The notes: a model not told the origin generated them from the sequence alone. A stretch of 64,000 nt of DNA from Phragmites australis (GCF_958298935.1 NC_084944.1:17019679-17083678), one strand, 5' to 3'. Positions 35,238 through 46,620 are shown, counted from the first letter of the stretch. Numbers and translations: made by a program.

Positions 35238-35256
35238 CTGCAAATTCGGCGCCAAA
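35238..35256 (+). promoter_or_regulatory. 19-bp promoter word shared with gene 1, E2F-like core
   Basis: CTGCAAATTCGGCGCCAAA, identical over 19 bases and same-oriented relative to the gene as the word at 7213-7195. The core GCGCCAAA is the inverse of the E2F-type TTTGGCGC. Confidence 0.6.
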
Positions 35257-35325
35257 CGTTAGCAGAACTCTCTAGTCTGTAACCACTCCACTTGCCCACC
35301 AGAACGACGATCGACATGCAGACAC

Positions 35326-35336
35326 CTATATATAGC
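35326..35336 (+). promoter_or_regulatory. TATA box of gene 2
   Basis: CTATATATAGC, 110 bp upstream of the ATG; predicts a transcript start near 35360. Confidence 0.7.
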
Positions 35337-35445
35337 AAGCATTGCCTCTCCTAGCTCTCCACCCATCCTCCTCTACCACTTCACACATCACAGGTAGTAA
35401 CGACAAACGAGCAGCAAGATCTCGAGCTCGACGTGTTCCGCAAAC

Positions 35446-36291
35446 ATGGGAGCTGCACCTCGCAGGCTTCTCCTCGGCGTCTGCGCCGTGCTGATGGCGA
35501 TCGCTGTCACTGGCGAGGCAGCGTCGGTCGTGGTCGGCCTGGCCAAATGCGCCGACTGCACGAGGAAGAACATGAAGGCCCAGGCGGCTTTCAGGGGTAC
35601 ACAGAATGATATAATTAAGCTGCATCACGCAAATCGCCATAACTACTGCATGCTAATGTTCTTTTGCCATTTTCATTTAGGTCTTCAAGTTGCGATCAAG
35701 TGCAAGAACGCCAACGGCGAGTACGAGAGCAAAGCAGTCGGTAAGCTTGAAAACTCCGGCGAATTCACCATCCCCCTCGCCGCTGACCTCCACGGCGCCG
35801 ACTGCCTTGCACAGCTCCACAGCCTGGCGGGCGCCCCGTGCCCCGGGCAGGAGCCATCCAGGATCGTGGCGCAGTCCGAGGGCACCTTCGTCGCCGTCCC
35901 CGGCAAGACACACAGCTCATCAGCGGAGTGCGCATCGGCGACCATCTGCGGCCCGATCAAGAAGCACTTCTTCGACCACTTCCACAAGAAGCCCGTGCCG
36001 CCGAAGCCGAAGCCGCAGCCCGAGCCGCAGCCAGAGTACCACCCTCCCACGCCGACCTACGGGTCGCCGACTCCGATCTACCATCCTCCGGCCACGCATT
36101 TATTTGACAAGAAGCATGTGTTCGATCACTTCCACAAGGACCACGACTACCACCACTTCTTCGACCACTTCCACAAGAAGCCTGTACCGCCAAAGCCGAA
36201 GCCAGAGCCCAAGCCACAGCCGGAGTACCATCCCCCGACGCCGACGTACGGATCGCCAACTCCGATCTACCATCCTCCGGCCAAGAACTGA
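35446..36291 (+). CDS. Ole e 1-like secreted proline/histidine-rich protein (gene 2)
   Basis: Two exons, 35446-35596 and 35681-36291, with an 84-bp intron (GT at 35597, AG at 35680). Product 253 residues, stop TGA. The intron happens to stay open, so an unspliced 281-residue frame also exists. The intron is supported by identical exon junctions in gene 1 (split Gly codon before LQVAIKCKN). The signal peptide is about residues 1-24. The Ole e 1-like domain has Cys at 35, 38, 58, 92, 104, 134 and 140, matching gene 1 position for position. The tail has two Pro/His units (KKPVPPKPKP, YGSPTPIYHPPA, FDHFHKDH) against seven in gene 1. Likely an extensin-like cell-wall protein (family knowledge plus inference). 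Divergent from gene 1, with promoters facing. Confidence 0.92.
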   Translation: MGAAPRRLLLGVCAVLMAIAVTGEAASVVVGLAKCADCTRKNMKAQAAFRGTQNDIIKLHHANRHNYCMLMFFCHFHLGLQVAIKCKNANGEYESKAVGKLENSGEFTIPLAADLHGADCLAQLHSLAGAPCPGQEPSRIVAQSEGTFVAVPGKTHSSSAECASATICGPIKKHFFDHFHKKPVPPKPKPQPEPQPEYHPPTPTYGSPTPIYHPPATHLFDKKHVFDHFHKDHDYHHFFDHFHKKPVPPKPKPEPKPQPEYHPPTPTYGSPTPIYHPPAKN

Positions 36292-36523
36292 GTCCGTTTC
36301 CTGCGAATGATGTTGCCCTGAGATGAATACATGGTGATGTTGTCTGATTTGCAGCCCTGCTTATTAGTTTCTGCAGAATAATTGTTACGTGGCACTGAGA
36401 TTGGAGCCGGGCAGTAGCTTTTAGCTACAAGAGCGTGTGCTTATTTATGGAGAGTTCGAGACATGTTAATATGTAATCTTTTCCGTAATTATATATTGCA
36501 TTGTACCGTGATTTGCAACTACT

Positions 36524-37748
36524 CACTACTACAAAACCGATTATAGATGACGGCATATCATTGCCGGTTGTGTAAGAATTAGCAGTGCAAATGTATCACT
36601 ACCGGTTCTTAATCTTCCATACCTGAACTATGATAGAGCTGGCCGCTAACCGGCACTCATACCAACTATCAGTGCTGCTTTATAACACGAACCGGCATTG
36701 ATAGTTGGTATTAGTACCGATTCTAGCTATTAATCGTCACTGATGGTTGCAACAGTAGATTGAACCTAAAATTTTCATTCAATGGGATTTTGGCTCATCC
36801 TCGCATTCGCTCGGTTCGATCGGCTAATACATTTTCTAAGTCATGTGCTCCAATTATCTATTCTTCCTCTCTTCTCTCTCTACCTTATCTCTTCCCCTCC
36901 TCTCTCTATCTCTCTCCCTCATCCGACCACTCCTCCAGCTGCTGCTCATGTTCCTCCGACCACTCGACTGCTCCCTCAACCACGCCTTTGACAACTCGAC
37001 GCTCCCTCCTCACCTCGACCATCGCTATTTTCCTCCTTTGCAGCCTGTCGCCGCCTCCTACACCCCTGAGCGCGAGTGCGTCTGTGACCGTGTAGGTGTT
37101 GAGCAGGTCGAGCATCAAGTCGACGTAGGCATCATGGGCTAGGTCAGCCTAGTTGCGCTGCATCTCCGGAATAGGTCAACCGTGCCCAGGTGGTCCCCAT
37201 TCCTGGTGAGCAGAATATGGTGAGTGAGTCGGCGAGGAGGCCGCAGGATGTGTAGAGGTGGATGAGGGAGTTGGCGATGATGGTGTGTGCGGGCACGAGG
37301 GCGAGCTTAGCGATGAGCGGGTGGAGCTGGCATTCCTTTGGGAATGCGGCAAGGAAAGAGGTCCTGGAGAGTGCGGCGGGGAGGGTGAAGTGGGGCAATA
37401 GCAGGGATAGGGAGGCCTAGATCGAGCAGAAGAAGAGGAGCACGCGGTGGGCGAGGTCCGCACGGCGGGAGAGCATGAGCGAGCGGAGGAGGTTGACTGA
37501 GGAGTGGGCGTGGTGGCGAAACGCGTGGTGGTACCGGTAGTCGAGCCGGCTCATTTCCTTTTTTTGCTCCCAGTCTACCTATCACTGTTGGTTCGTGACT
37601 CCAACCAACAGTGATGGGAATTTTCAGTGCCGGTTCTGGAACTGGCACTGATAACAATGACTATTAGTACCGAGTAGTCAGTGGCGTTTCAATAACTGTC
37701 AGTGATGATAATTTTGAACCGCAACTGATGACATGTTCTATAGAAGTG
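36524..37748. mobile_element. CACTA element carrying a PPR gene fragment
   Basis: Starts CACTACTACAAAACCG and ends TTCTATAGAAGTG (mutated TAGTAGTG); flanking triplets ACT and ATT differ by one base. ATTGCCGG/ACCGGCA subterminal words lie at 36545-36750 and 37570-37740, placing it in the ACTGCCGG family. The interior from about 37540 to 37100 on minus is derived from a plant pentatricopeptide-repeat gene. Confidence 0.8.
37090..37545 (-). pseudogene. Captured pentatricopeptide-repeat (PPR) gene fragment
   Basis: On minus, in one frame: YHHAFRHHAHSSVNLLRSL, then a stop, then HFTLPAALSRTSF, HPLIAKLALVPAHTIIANSL and IHLYTSCGLLADSLTIF. The ANSLIHLY-SCG-ADSL-IF pattern is the hallmark of a PPR helix pair, and HFTLPAALS with LHPLIAKLAL is a typical preceding repeat. 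It is short, has in-frame stops, and lies wholly inside the CACTA termini, so it is a transduplicated fragment. PPR proteins normally bind organellar RNA; this copy cannot. Confidence 0.75.
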
Positions 37749-40700
37749 ATTCTATTTGATTATGAAGTAAATTGAAATAGAATAATGTTTGTTCATTGTC
37801 TCATGCATGCTTAACTGGTGTTGATCCCAAGAACTTTTGAATTTGACAATCCTAGCTCTTGGATGTATGGTGGATAGATCATCGTGGTTGATGTTAGTGA
37901 AGTAGCCTAAAATATATGTGGTACACTACCGGAATCGATGTGTATGCCGAGTGCCTACATGTATGCCGAGTGCATTATATCGGGCACTTGGCAAACAACC
38001 ACCTACGCCGAGTGCCCGACGAAAGCACTCGGCAAACAATTAGGTACTCGGTAAATACCTCAAAAAACACTCGGCAAACAATAGCACTCGGCAAAAGAGA
38101 GAAAAAACACTCGGCGAATTCGGGCACTCGGCAAACAATGCGCCACGTGTCCCTCCGTTCGGCGGCTGACGGCGAGTTGCCCCTTTGCCGAGTGTCGTCT
38201 AACAGACACTTGGCAAACATATAAATATTTGCCGAGTGCTCGATATTAAGCACTCGGCAAATTATTATTTTTTCTTTATTTTCTTTTTGGTTTCCTTTTG
38301 TTCTCTTTTCTTGCTCGTAATAACAACCAACCAAGGGCCGCCACACATCGATTCCGGTACTACTGCAGTATGGTTTAAGGATGATATTGTTATGAACTTG
38401 GAGTTAGAATTCAGTCGTGCTTCAAGATTGAGATGCAGCAGATGTGTACTCCTGGGAGCGGCCCTTGGAATCAGTTGTGCTCTGAACATGTGTCAAAGAT
38501 GCTACCGTGTGATGAGCTGAGCTCACAAACAAAGGAGAATGACAATTCTTCTTCCTTGCCTTAAAAAAGGAATTTCTCTGCTATATACTATCATTCCAGC
38601 TGTCATCCAGACAAAGAAGGAATTTTCAATGCTTGCCAAGTGGAAGAAGCAAAAGCAGATCAGCTTGACACACCAAGCTGCCCTTCTGATCTATGGGTTT
38701 TGCTTGGTTCATCGTTAAGTGCATCAGAGAAGGTAGCTGGTAGTATAGTGAGAAGTGGTGGAACAAAAAAGCAACAAAAAAAACATGAGACTTGCCATGG
38801 TGTCATGATATGATACGTAGAGGCTGTGGTAAAAATTTGACAAGGTTTCGCAAAAGCTGTCATGTACGATGCTTAGAAACCGAAGCATCTCCGAAAAAGA
38901 ATCGTGGTTTCGAGAGGGAACGGATCAGGTTTGAAGCTAAAGTGACGGTTGAATCATCGTTTAACCTTGAAACTTTTTCTACACTCAACATACAACATAG
39001 CATATTCCATGTTAAACTTTGGTATTTTTCTGGGTCCGTTTGCTATTTTTAATTCATTAAATGCATTTCTTGGCTTTTAATGGATATAAGTCAAATTTGA
39101 TCTGCAAGTACATGAAATAATGAACAAAAATGGGTAGAAAAATCATATTCATGTTGTTGAGTCTATTTTTAGTCCTTACCCAAGAAATGAAAAGAAATTT
39201 GAAACATCTGGACGGCAATACTCGACCACCAACATGTAGCTTATTGGTTTTCTAATTCTAAAAAAACAAACGAAGTTTGAAAAACATGAGACTTGCCATA
39301 GTGTCATGATATGATATGTAGAGGCTGTGATAAAAATTTGAGAAGGTTTCGCAAAAGTTATCACGTACGCTTAGAAACCGAAGCATCTCCGAGGAAGAAT
39401 CGTGGTTTCGAGAGGGAACGGATCAGGTTTGAAGCCGAAGTGACGGTTGAATCGTCGTTTGACCTTGAAACTTTTTCTACACTCAACATACAACATAGCA
39501 CATTGGATGTTAAAATCTGGCATTTTTGTGGGTCCGTTTGCTATTTTTAATTCATTAAGTGCATTTGTAGCAAAAAAAAATTCAGGTGTTTGCCGAGTGT
39601 TCTTGCGTTCACACTCAGCAAACAAGTGATTTGCCGAGTGTCTGTGATTTGGCACTCGGCAAATCTGGGCTTTGCCGAGTGTTCTATATTTGAAACTCGG
39701 CAAAAAACGACACTCGGCAATTTACCGAATATAGGGTTTCCCCACCCCGCCGCACGCGGGGACAGATCTCAGAATATCCTTTGCCTTCTCCCCGTTCGCC
39801 GCCGCCGCCTCCCGCGCCCCCATCCGCCGCTGCCGCCAGCGCCGCCCTCCCCCTCCTCCCAGCTCCCCCTCCTCCGTTGCTCCCCCTCCTCCCAGCTCCC
39901 CCTCCTCGCGCCGCCGCCCGCGCCGCCCCCCTCCGACACCGCTCCGCGCCAGGCCCGCCCCGCACCGGCCCGCTCTGACGCCGCCCCGCGCCGGCCAGCT
40001 CCCCCTCCTCCGCTGCCGCCCCGCCTCGCGCCGCCGCCAGACGCCGCCCCGCCCGCGCTGCCCCCCTCCGACGCCGCTCCACGCCGGCCCGCTCCGCCTC
40101 GCGCCGGCCAGCGCCACCCCATGCCGGCCGCTCCGCCTCGCGTCGGCCAGGCCCGCCCCGCACCGGCCCGCTCCTACACCGCCCCGCGCCGGCCGACGCC
40201 GCCTCCCCCAGCGCCGGCCAGCGCCGCCCCGCGCCGCCGCTGCTCCGACGCCGCCCCGCGCTGCCCAGCGCCGCCCCGCGCCGCCCCCCTCCGACGCCCG
40301 GGGTACAAGGTACCGCCACACGCCATGCGCCGTTGAAGCCATGTGCTCCTCCCTCCTTTTACCCCCTCCTCCGGACAGTATTGCCATGAGGACTTCATAT
40401 GTGACTCATGTCATCGTGGGCATGTGTTGTTGGTAGCACATGAAGTAGATCATATGGGGTCCTCGTGGCAATACTATCCGGGGAATGGGTTATGAAAGTT
40501 GATTCAGATTTTAGTCTGCGTTGTCCTCTAATTAGTCTTTAGATAGTTGTATCCTCCATATTTGTCATGCCTATGTTGTTGTGTTGTTATACCAGTTTTG
40601 CTATTTATTACAAAGGAGGTGCCGCCGAAATTTTGAATTTTGGCTAATTTAGGGTTTAGGATGTGCATGTCGCGTAACCTATGCGTCTCCCGTTTGAAAG

Positions 40701-40748
40701 AGTTATGGTTATAAATATGCAAGTCTTTGCATATCTATAACCGTAACT
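40701..40748 (+). other. Short leader hairpin, element A
   Basis: AGTTATGGTTATAAATATGC pairs with GCATATCTATAACCGTAACT; arms about 22 bp, loop a few bases. Conserved in element B at 50711-50758. Confidence 0.8.
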
Positions 40749-40783
40749 GTTTCGAATTGTCCATATTTTTTGGACAGCCCGAG

Positions 40784-40980
40784 GATGTGTAGATTGGGTT
40801 CATTTCAATGCTCTACTCCGATCCGAGACAGAGTTTCGGCAGCGTCTCCCCGTTGTTCTCCGGATACACATTATCTTGGCTTGTTGCCGAGACGTGTATT
40901 TGGAGAACAGCGGGGAGGTGCTGCCGAAATTCTGTCTTGGATCGGAGTAGAGCATGGAAACGGCCCAATGTACACATCGT
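40784..40980 (+). other. Long leader hairpin, element A
   Basis: The left arm (40784 to about 40870) and right arm (about 40892-40980) are inverse copies over about 85 bp: GATGTGTAGATTGGG pairs with CCCAATGTACACATC at the base, and CAATGCTCTACTCCGATC pairs with GATCGGAGTAGAGCATGG above it. Many differences are C/T or A/G, so pairing in RNA is kept through G-U. It lies about 180 bp upstream of the transposase ATG. Conserved in element B. Confidence 0.85.
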
Positions 40981-41159
40981 CGGGTGGGATTAGGACCTAT
41001 CTTTACCTATTAGATAGTTTGATGCATGCCGATTCCCTCTTATGGTAAAACACAAATATTTGATGGAAATAATTAATTGTATAGGTAGATGAAATTGATT
41101 TTTATATTACTTGCTGAATAAAAAATATTATATGTGTATGTTTCCCAATATGTTAGAGG

Positions 41160-42290
41160 ATGGATGATCGTGAGTGGATGTACACTGGCCGCTCTAGTCA
41201 GGGTTTTTTTACCGTTGAATGGATCCAGAAGACCGATGCATTCTTGGAATTAGCATTTGCTAGGCCTAAGGGACCTCGTGGAACATGGTGCCCCTGCAGT
41301 ATTTGTGCAAACGCGCGTCAACAAACAAAGGAGGTCATGGGTCAACACCTTTGCAAGAATGGGTTTATGCCACACTATACCCGGTGGACCTACCATGGTG
41401 AGTCCGAACGTGCCAGAGAGGAGGTGGTGCGTCAACGCACCAACGACTATGATGTCGGGGTCAGAGACATGCTAGATGACTTTCATGACTCGCATGTTAA
41501 TGAAGCACGTATGGAGGAAGTGCCGGAGTCAACCGCAAAGGACTTTTATGATATGTTGTCTACGGCGCAGCAACCCCTTCACGGGCATTCCAAGGTTTCT
41601 CAACTGGATGCCATCGGACGCCTAATGGCTATCAAGTCCCAGTTTAGTTGCAGCCGAGAAACCTTCGATGCAATGCTGACAGTTGTTGGTAGCCTTCTCC
41701 CGGAAGGTCACATTTTGCCAAAGAGCATGTACGAGTCGAAGAAAGTCCTCCGTGCACTTAAGATGCCATATGAGCAGATACATGCTTGTCCAAAGGGATG
41801 CATCTTATTTAGAAAAGAACACGCGGACGCAAAGTACTGTGTGAAGTGCAATTCCTCTAGGTATCTTGAGGTAGACTCTGGTGATGGTCAAAAGAGGTAG
41901 CTCGCAATCCCCGTGAAGATCCTTCGGTATCTTCCATTCGTACCAAGAATCCAACGGCTGTATATGACTGTGGAATCTGCTAAACAGATGACATGGCACA
42001 AAGATGGGCGTCGATACAATCATGACAAGCTGGTACATCCATCGGATGGTGAAGCATGGAAGAGGTTTGATCTGATTCATCGTGAAAAAGCTCTAGAGGC
42101 TCGTAATGTACGAATTGCGCTCGCAACTGATGGGTTCAATCCATATGGTATGACTTGTGCCTCATACAGCTGTTGGCCCAGTTTGTTATTCCCCTCAATC
42201 TCCCCCCCGGTGTCATCTTTCAACGACAGAACATATTCCTGTCGCTGATAATTCCGGGGCCTGAGTACCCAGGGAAGAATATGAGTGTGA
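41160..42290 (+). pseudogene. CACTA transposase (Tnp2-like), 5' part only, element A
   Basis: Starts MDDREWMYTGRSSQGF, the transposase-associated domain, with WCPCSIC and the core motif RIALATDGFNPYGMTC. A TAG at 41898-41900 replaces the Gln codon found in B. A 1-base loss near 42180 shifts the frame, and the gene stops being homologous after PGKNMSV (about 42290), where the internal deletion begins. Cannot give an active transposase. Confidence 0.9.
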
Positions 42291-42905
42291 AGTTGGTAAT
42301 CTGTGAAATATATATAAATTGTTTTGAATTACAGTGACAGTTTTGAATCTGGTATGGATCAATTGGCAATCTGGTATATAACATTTTGCCGAGTGTAACA
42401 CTCGGCAAACATGGCTATGCCGAGTGTTACACTCGGCAAACCGGACACGTGTCGCAAGGCTGTTCAATCTGGCATTTTGGATGCCAGTTTGCCGCTCGGC
42501 AAAGAGTGCTATCTGGGCGTATTCTGTGCTCACTTTGCCGAGTACCCTCCAATACACTCGGCAAACGTGCCATGATTTGCCGAGTGTATTCCACGGACAC
42601 TCGGCAAAGTCGGCAAATTGCCCAAAAAAGGGACGATGTGCGAGCGCCACGTGTCCTCGAGTTTGCCGAGTGTATACCTTAGACACTCGGCAAAGAGGAC
42701 GTTAAGGCCCTGGCGCCGTTAGGTCGCTTTCTTGGCCGAGTGTCGTATTTGGCTCTCGGCAAATATGTTTGCCGAGTGCTCGATATAAAACACTCGGCAA
42801 ACAGCTGTTTGCCGGCACTGTGTATGCCGACAGTGTTATGCCGAGTGTTTTTAGGGCTTTGCCGTGTGCCCTAGGCAAACGGCAAAGTCTCAAAATCCGG
42901 TAGTG

Positions 42906-43267
42906 GTAGTCGCACAACAGCGTTCTACGCCATTCGACTAGTCATGCGGGCGATGTGCAGCGGCAAATCAACGTGTCTGAGAGCGCCCTTGTAAAATTCC
43001 TGTGTTCCGAATAGTGTTGACGCCGATGGACCAACAAACAGAAGCTATGTCGATCGGATTATTCAATTGTACATATCTGCATCTAGCTACTACAATGCCA
43101 CAAAGAATAAAATAAATACAGCATTGAGTAGTTCGACGATGATATCTACCCAAAGTGGTGATTAACGCAAAGTACACAATCAAAATTCTCTTACATTTCG
43201 TAATTGCACCCCAAGGGGACATACAGGATCTCACTCGTCTTGCATTGCGGTATCCATTTTAACGCTG
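42906..43267. other. Spacer between CACTA elements A and B
   Basis: About 360 bp of non-transposon sequence separating the two 3' ends, including the inner copies of both target duplications. An 88-residue minus frame here has no recognisable motif. Confidence 0.5.
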
Positions 43268-43830
43268 CACTACCGGATTTCGAGACTTTGCCGTGTGCCT
43301 AGGGCACACGGCGAAGGCCTTAAAACACTCGGCAACATGTTTACCGAGTGTAACACTCGGCATACCACTGTCGGCATACACAGTGCCGGCAAACTACTGT
43401 TTACCGAGTGTTTTATATCGTGCACTCGGCAAACATATTTGCCGAGAGCCAAATACGACACTCGGCAAAAAAAAAGTGACCTAACGGTGAATGCGTTAAC
43501 GGCCTCTTTGCCGAGTGTCTCAGGGATACACTCGGCAAACACGAGGACACTTTGCCGAGTGTCTCAGTGATACACTCGGCAAACACGAGGACACTGTGCC
43601 GAGTGTCCGTGTATACACTCGGCAAAGTGAGCACAGAATAGCACCCAAATAGCACAGTTTGGCGACACGTGCCACGCATTGCCGAGTGTATCCCGTGGAC
43701 ACTCGGCAAAGTAGCATCCAAAATGCCAGATTGAACAGCCTTGTGACACGTGTCCGTTTTGCCGAGTGTAACACTCGGCATAGCCTTGTTTGCCGAGTGT
43801 TACACTCGGCAAACTGTTATTTAGCAGGTC
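43268..43830. repeat. 3' subterminal repeats of element B
   Basis: About twenty TTTGCCGAGTGT/ACACTCGGCAAA words in inverted pairs. Closely matches the inverse of 42375-42905 in element A. Confidence 0.9.
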
Positions 43831-43910
43831 GACAATTGATCCATACCAGATTCAAAATTGTCACTGCAATTCAAAACAATATACATATATTTCACATATT
43901 ACCACCTTCA

Positions 43911-44074
43911 CATAAACATCGCATATTACGCAAACATCACATAAAGTGTCGCATAAACATCGCATATTACGCAAACATCACATAAAGCGTCGCATAAACA
44001 TCACATATTACACAAACATCACATAAAGCGTCGCATAAACATCGCATATTACACAAACATCACATAAACCGTCG
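43911..44074. repeat. 41-bp tandem repeat, four units
   Basis: The unit begins CATAAACATCGCATATTACG and continues CAAACATCACATAAAG; four copies with 1-4 differences each. The left edge coincides with the deletion breakpoint inferred for element A. Confidence 0.9.
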
Positions 44075-44456
44075 CAAGTGACACAAACATGACAAATTGT
44101 CGTGACAAGATAGCAAAACATAGTCCAAACAAAAAGAAAATGTAGCAGGCCGTAACGGACTCAACACTTGATTACCACCTTAACCTGCATCAATTAAGGA
44201 GCAAAAACGCCAATTAAGAAGTATGCATTTGAAAGTAAACAGAAATGGTAAGTATGGATATAGGGTTACAAAAGTAAGTTTTCAAAGTGAGGAGAACAAA
44301 CCAAAGTGAGGTGGAGTACCAAAGTGCGAACCTCCAGCTCCAGGCGTATTCGATCCCTCTGATGGATACTGCACAAAGTAGATAGTTAGCACAACACTCT
44401 ATGGTTGTAAGAATGGTAATAATGGTGATTACAAGGTTATAAACTAACTCACAGGA

Positions 44457-44692
44457 GTGTTTGGAGCCTGTGGAGCAAGTGGATGAGAAGGGGTTGGCAT
44501 CGGTGGCGGAGTTTGACCCATTGCAGCATAAAGGGGCGTCATCATCGCATACCACTGGGATCGTTCTGCCGCCAGTGTTTGGAGCCTGTGGAGCAAGTGG
44601 ACGAGAAGGGGTTGGCATCAGTGGCAGAGTTTGACCCATTGCAGCATAAAGGGGCGTCATCATCGCATACCACTGGGATCGTTCTGCCGCCA
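44457..44692. repeat. 118-bp tandem duplication in the second transposon gene
   Basis: GTGTTTGGAGCCTGTGGAGC begins at 44457 and again at 44575; the two copies differ at a few positions. 118 is not divisible by three, so the reading frame is shifted. Confidence 0.85.
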
Positions 44693-46620
44693 TCCTCTCC
44701 TCGAACGATCTCTCTAATTCGTGCCGGAGCCTCTTTTCTTCATCCAGCTGGGCCTACAGTATGTCATCGCAATCTCATCATCATTCCAATGCAAAGCATG
44801 TAAAGATAGTGGAGGATGAATGAAACAGAACTAACTTGCATTTCGTTCATCGTAATCCGTGTAGGCTCTGGGCGAGGGCGTATACCCGGACCTGAGCTCG
44901 TGCTCTGAGCTCTAAGCTGAGAGAGAGAGGGAGTGGTGGCCGTATCGAGTGTGCCATCGCCAATCCAGAACTGGCCATGTTTCTTGCCTCCTCCCGCCCT
45001 CATAACCACTTCCCCATCAAGATCCTGCTCGCTCGGATCAAAGTCTGGGCCGTGGACCTCCTTTGCCATCGATGTGTATCCATCCAGGCGAGCCTTGACG
45101 TTCTCGTTGGTGTACGCTGAGGCCGGGTCATTCGGGTCATAAGCAACCCCGTGCATCGCCTTTGACTTATGGGCCAAAGCATAAGCCTTGAACTGGGAGA
45201 GAGGCTGACCATCATTTTTTGCCGACTGCAACAGAAAAGCAATAACATTCATAAAGGGGACGCCCGCACAGAAATTAAGGAGAACTGAGCTTGGGAACAA
45301 CAGATGCTATTGCATACCCATCTAGCCGTGAAACCAGTCAGGCTGAGGTTGCCTTGCTGGTGTGGCGCGCCAGGCATCAACAATCGCCTTTCCCGGCAAG
45401 CATTGTGACTCTCCTCCCACTCGGGAGCGCACCACTTGTCCACGATCACAAACCAGCACGGAAGGTCTCCGGCGCACCACCCCGGAGGCACCTAAATAAT
45501 CAAGTGCATGATATATAAGAAGAAGAAATTAAGTGTTAGTAATCTAAGGAACAATAAGCTTTATTGTACTTTACCTTCAGGTACTGCTCCCAGGTCAGAG
45601 ATATGGTCCTAGCGTCTTTTTTTGTCACCTTCGCTCCAAGGTGTTCCGCGTGAAATTTGATCACGGCCTGGATGCGCGCCTCATAGTGCATATCCTTAAC
45701 AAGTTTCTTGGCAGCTTTGTCGATGACAGCAGCTGCCCTAGCCTCCAAGCCTGGCTTGCATCTAAAAAAATCCTGCATATAGACGCGACGGATCCAGTCA
45801 TTAGTTAAATAATTTCCATGCGATTAGTATTGACTAATGTAGTGCGAACGAAACTTACCCACAGCTCGGCCTTCACCCGCTCGGCTCTATTGGGAAACAC
45901 CCTTCCCTCCCGGTCACGGGCGTCCGGCGCGGCTGCATAGTGGGCCCATGTGTATGCCGGCTCGGTTACTCCGCCCAAAGTAACCATGCCAGGGAACTTC
46001 TCCTTGATCAAAAGTCCAAGGATGCCGTTTACATGGCGTGAGTGGTCACCCTCTCCAACCCTCAGCCAGTTCCTGCACAAGTGTAAAGGCAATTTATTAG
46101 TATGTGTTGAAATATTGAAGATACAAAGGCAAAAAAATAATGAGAGTAGAGAGAGCCATTTACTTCTCTCCATCTGGTCGAATGAGCGGGCGTCTAGCCA
46201 TTGGCACCGGTCGCCTCGGGAGGCTCGAAGGACTACGCAGCCACACATGAGAAGAAGTAGAGCTAGAGCTACCCCCCTGGTCAACCTACTCCTCCTCTAC
46301 CTGCTCCTCATCCCCAGACTGAGTCGCAGCCGTAGGTATAGGCGAGTCAGACTCAGACTCAGCCGCACCTAGAGGCGACTCAGTCTCCTCCTCAACAGCA
46401 GGTATAGAAGCACCTCCTCCACCCCTGCCTCCGCCTCTCGGCCTTCCTGGAGGTCTTCCCTGGGGTCTCTTTCCGGACCCGTCACCTGCATCCGTGGCTT
46501 TCCCCGTCGCCTTTTTGTATAGCGACGTTAACTTCCTCATACCGCCCACCATGCTATGAGAAGAAGTAAACCAATTAGTACGGATGTTACAACTTGATGT
46601 AAATAAATGAAGCATACTAA
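44460..46620 (-). pseudogene. CACTA second gene (TnpA/Tnp1-like, Transposase_24 type), element B
   Basis: Exon-like blocks on minus. At 46560-46180 comes a Gly/Arg- and acid-rich start (MVGGMRKLTSLYKKATGK, GRPPGRPRGG, ARRPLIRPDGEK). At 46070-45860 comes NWLRVGEGDHSRHVNGILG, KEKFPGMVTLGG and EPAYTWAHYAAAPDA. At 45775-45570 comes DFFRCKPGLEARAAAVIDKA and SLTWEQYLK. At 45490-45320 comes VPPGWCAGDLPCWF, CRERRLLMPG, HQQGNLSL. At 45230-44840 comes SAKNDGQPLSQFKAYALAHK and NENVKARLDGY. At 44755-44460 comes the C-terminal LDEEKRLRHELERSFEERMA. Block edges show GT/AG-like signals. The order matches TNP1-type proteins that bind subterminal repeats. A 118-bp out-of-frame tandem duplication (44457-44690) damages the last exon, and one frame change near 46285 may be a splice or a lesion. 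Confidence 0.75.

Larger units (their letters stand above)
37924..42905 (+). mobile_element. CACTA element A, GCCGAGTGT family, internally deleted
   Basis: Starts CACTACCGGAATCG and ends AAAATCCGGTAGTG; target duplication GTA on both sides (37921-37923, 42906-42908). Subterminal TTTGCCGAGTGT/ACACTCGGCAAA words are dense at 37945-38265, 39588-39725 and 42385-42880. Inside, on plus: a duplicated leader module (38790-39060 and 39290-39560), a GC-rich block (39740-40330), two hairpins (40701-40748, 40784-40980), and the first part of a transposase gene (41160-42290). The rest of the transposase and the second gene present in element B are deleted. Length 4,982 bp. Confidence 0.92.

Noticed and set aside
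37945..38265. Short inverted repeats separated by variable spacers, reminiscent of a CRISPR array
   Set aside because: Spacers vary in length, repeats occur in both orientations, and the block sits just inside a CACTA terminus in a plant genome; these are subterminal repeats.
39590..40336. 248-residue Pro/Ala/Arg-rich open frame in element A
   Set aside because: It covers subterminal repeats and the GC-rich block; all frames there are open because of low complexity.
42213..43812. Several 60-160-residue frames rich in CRVYT and HSANM repeats
   Set aside because: They are translations of the GCCGAGTGT subterminal repeats of elements A and B, in every frame.
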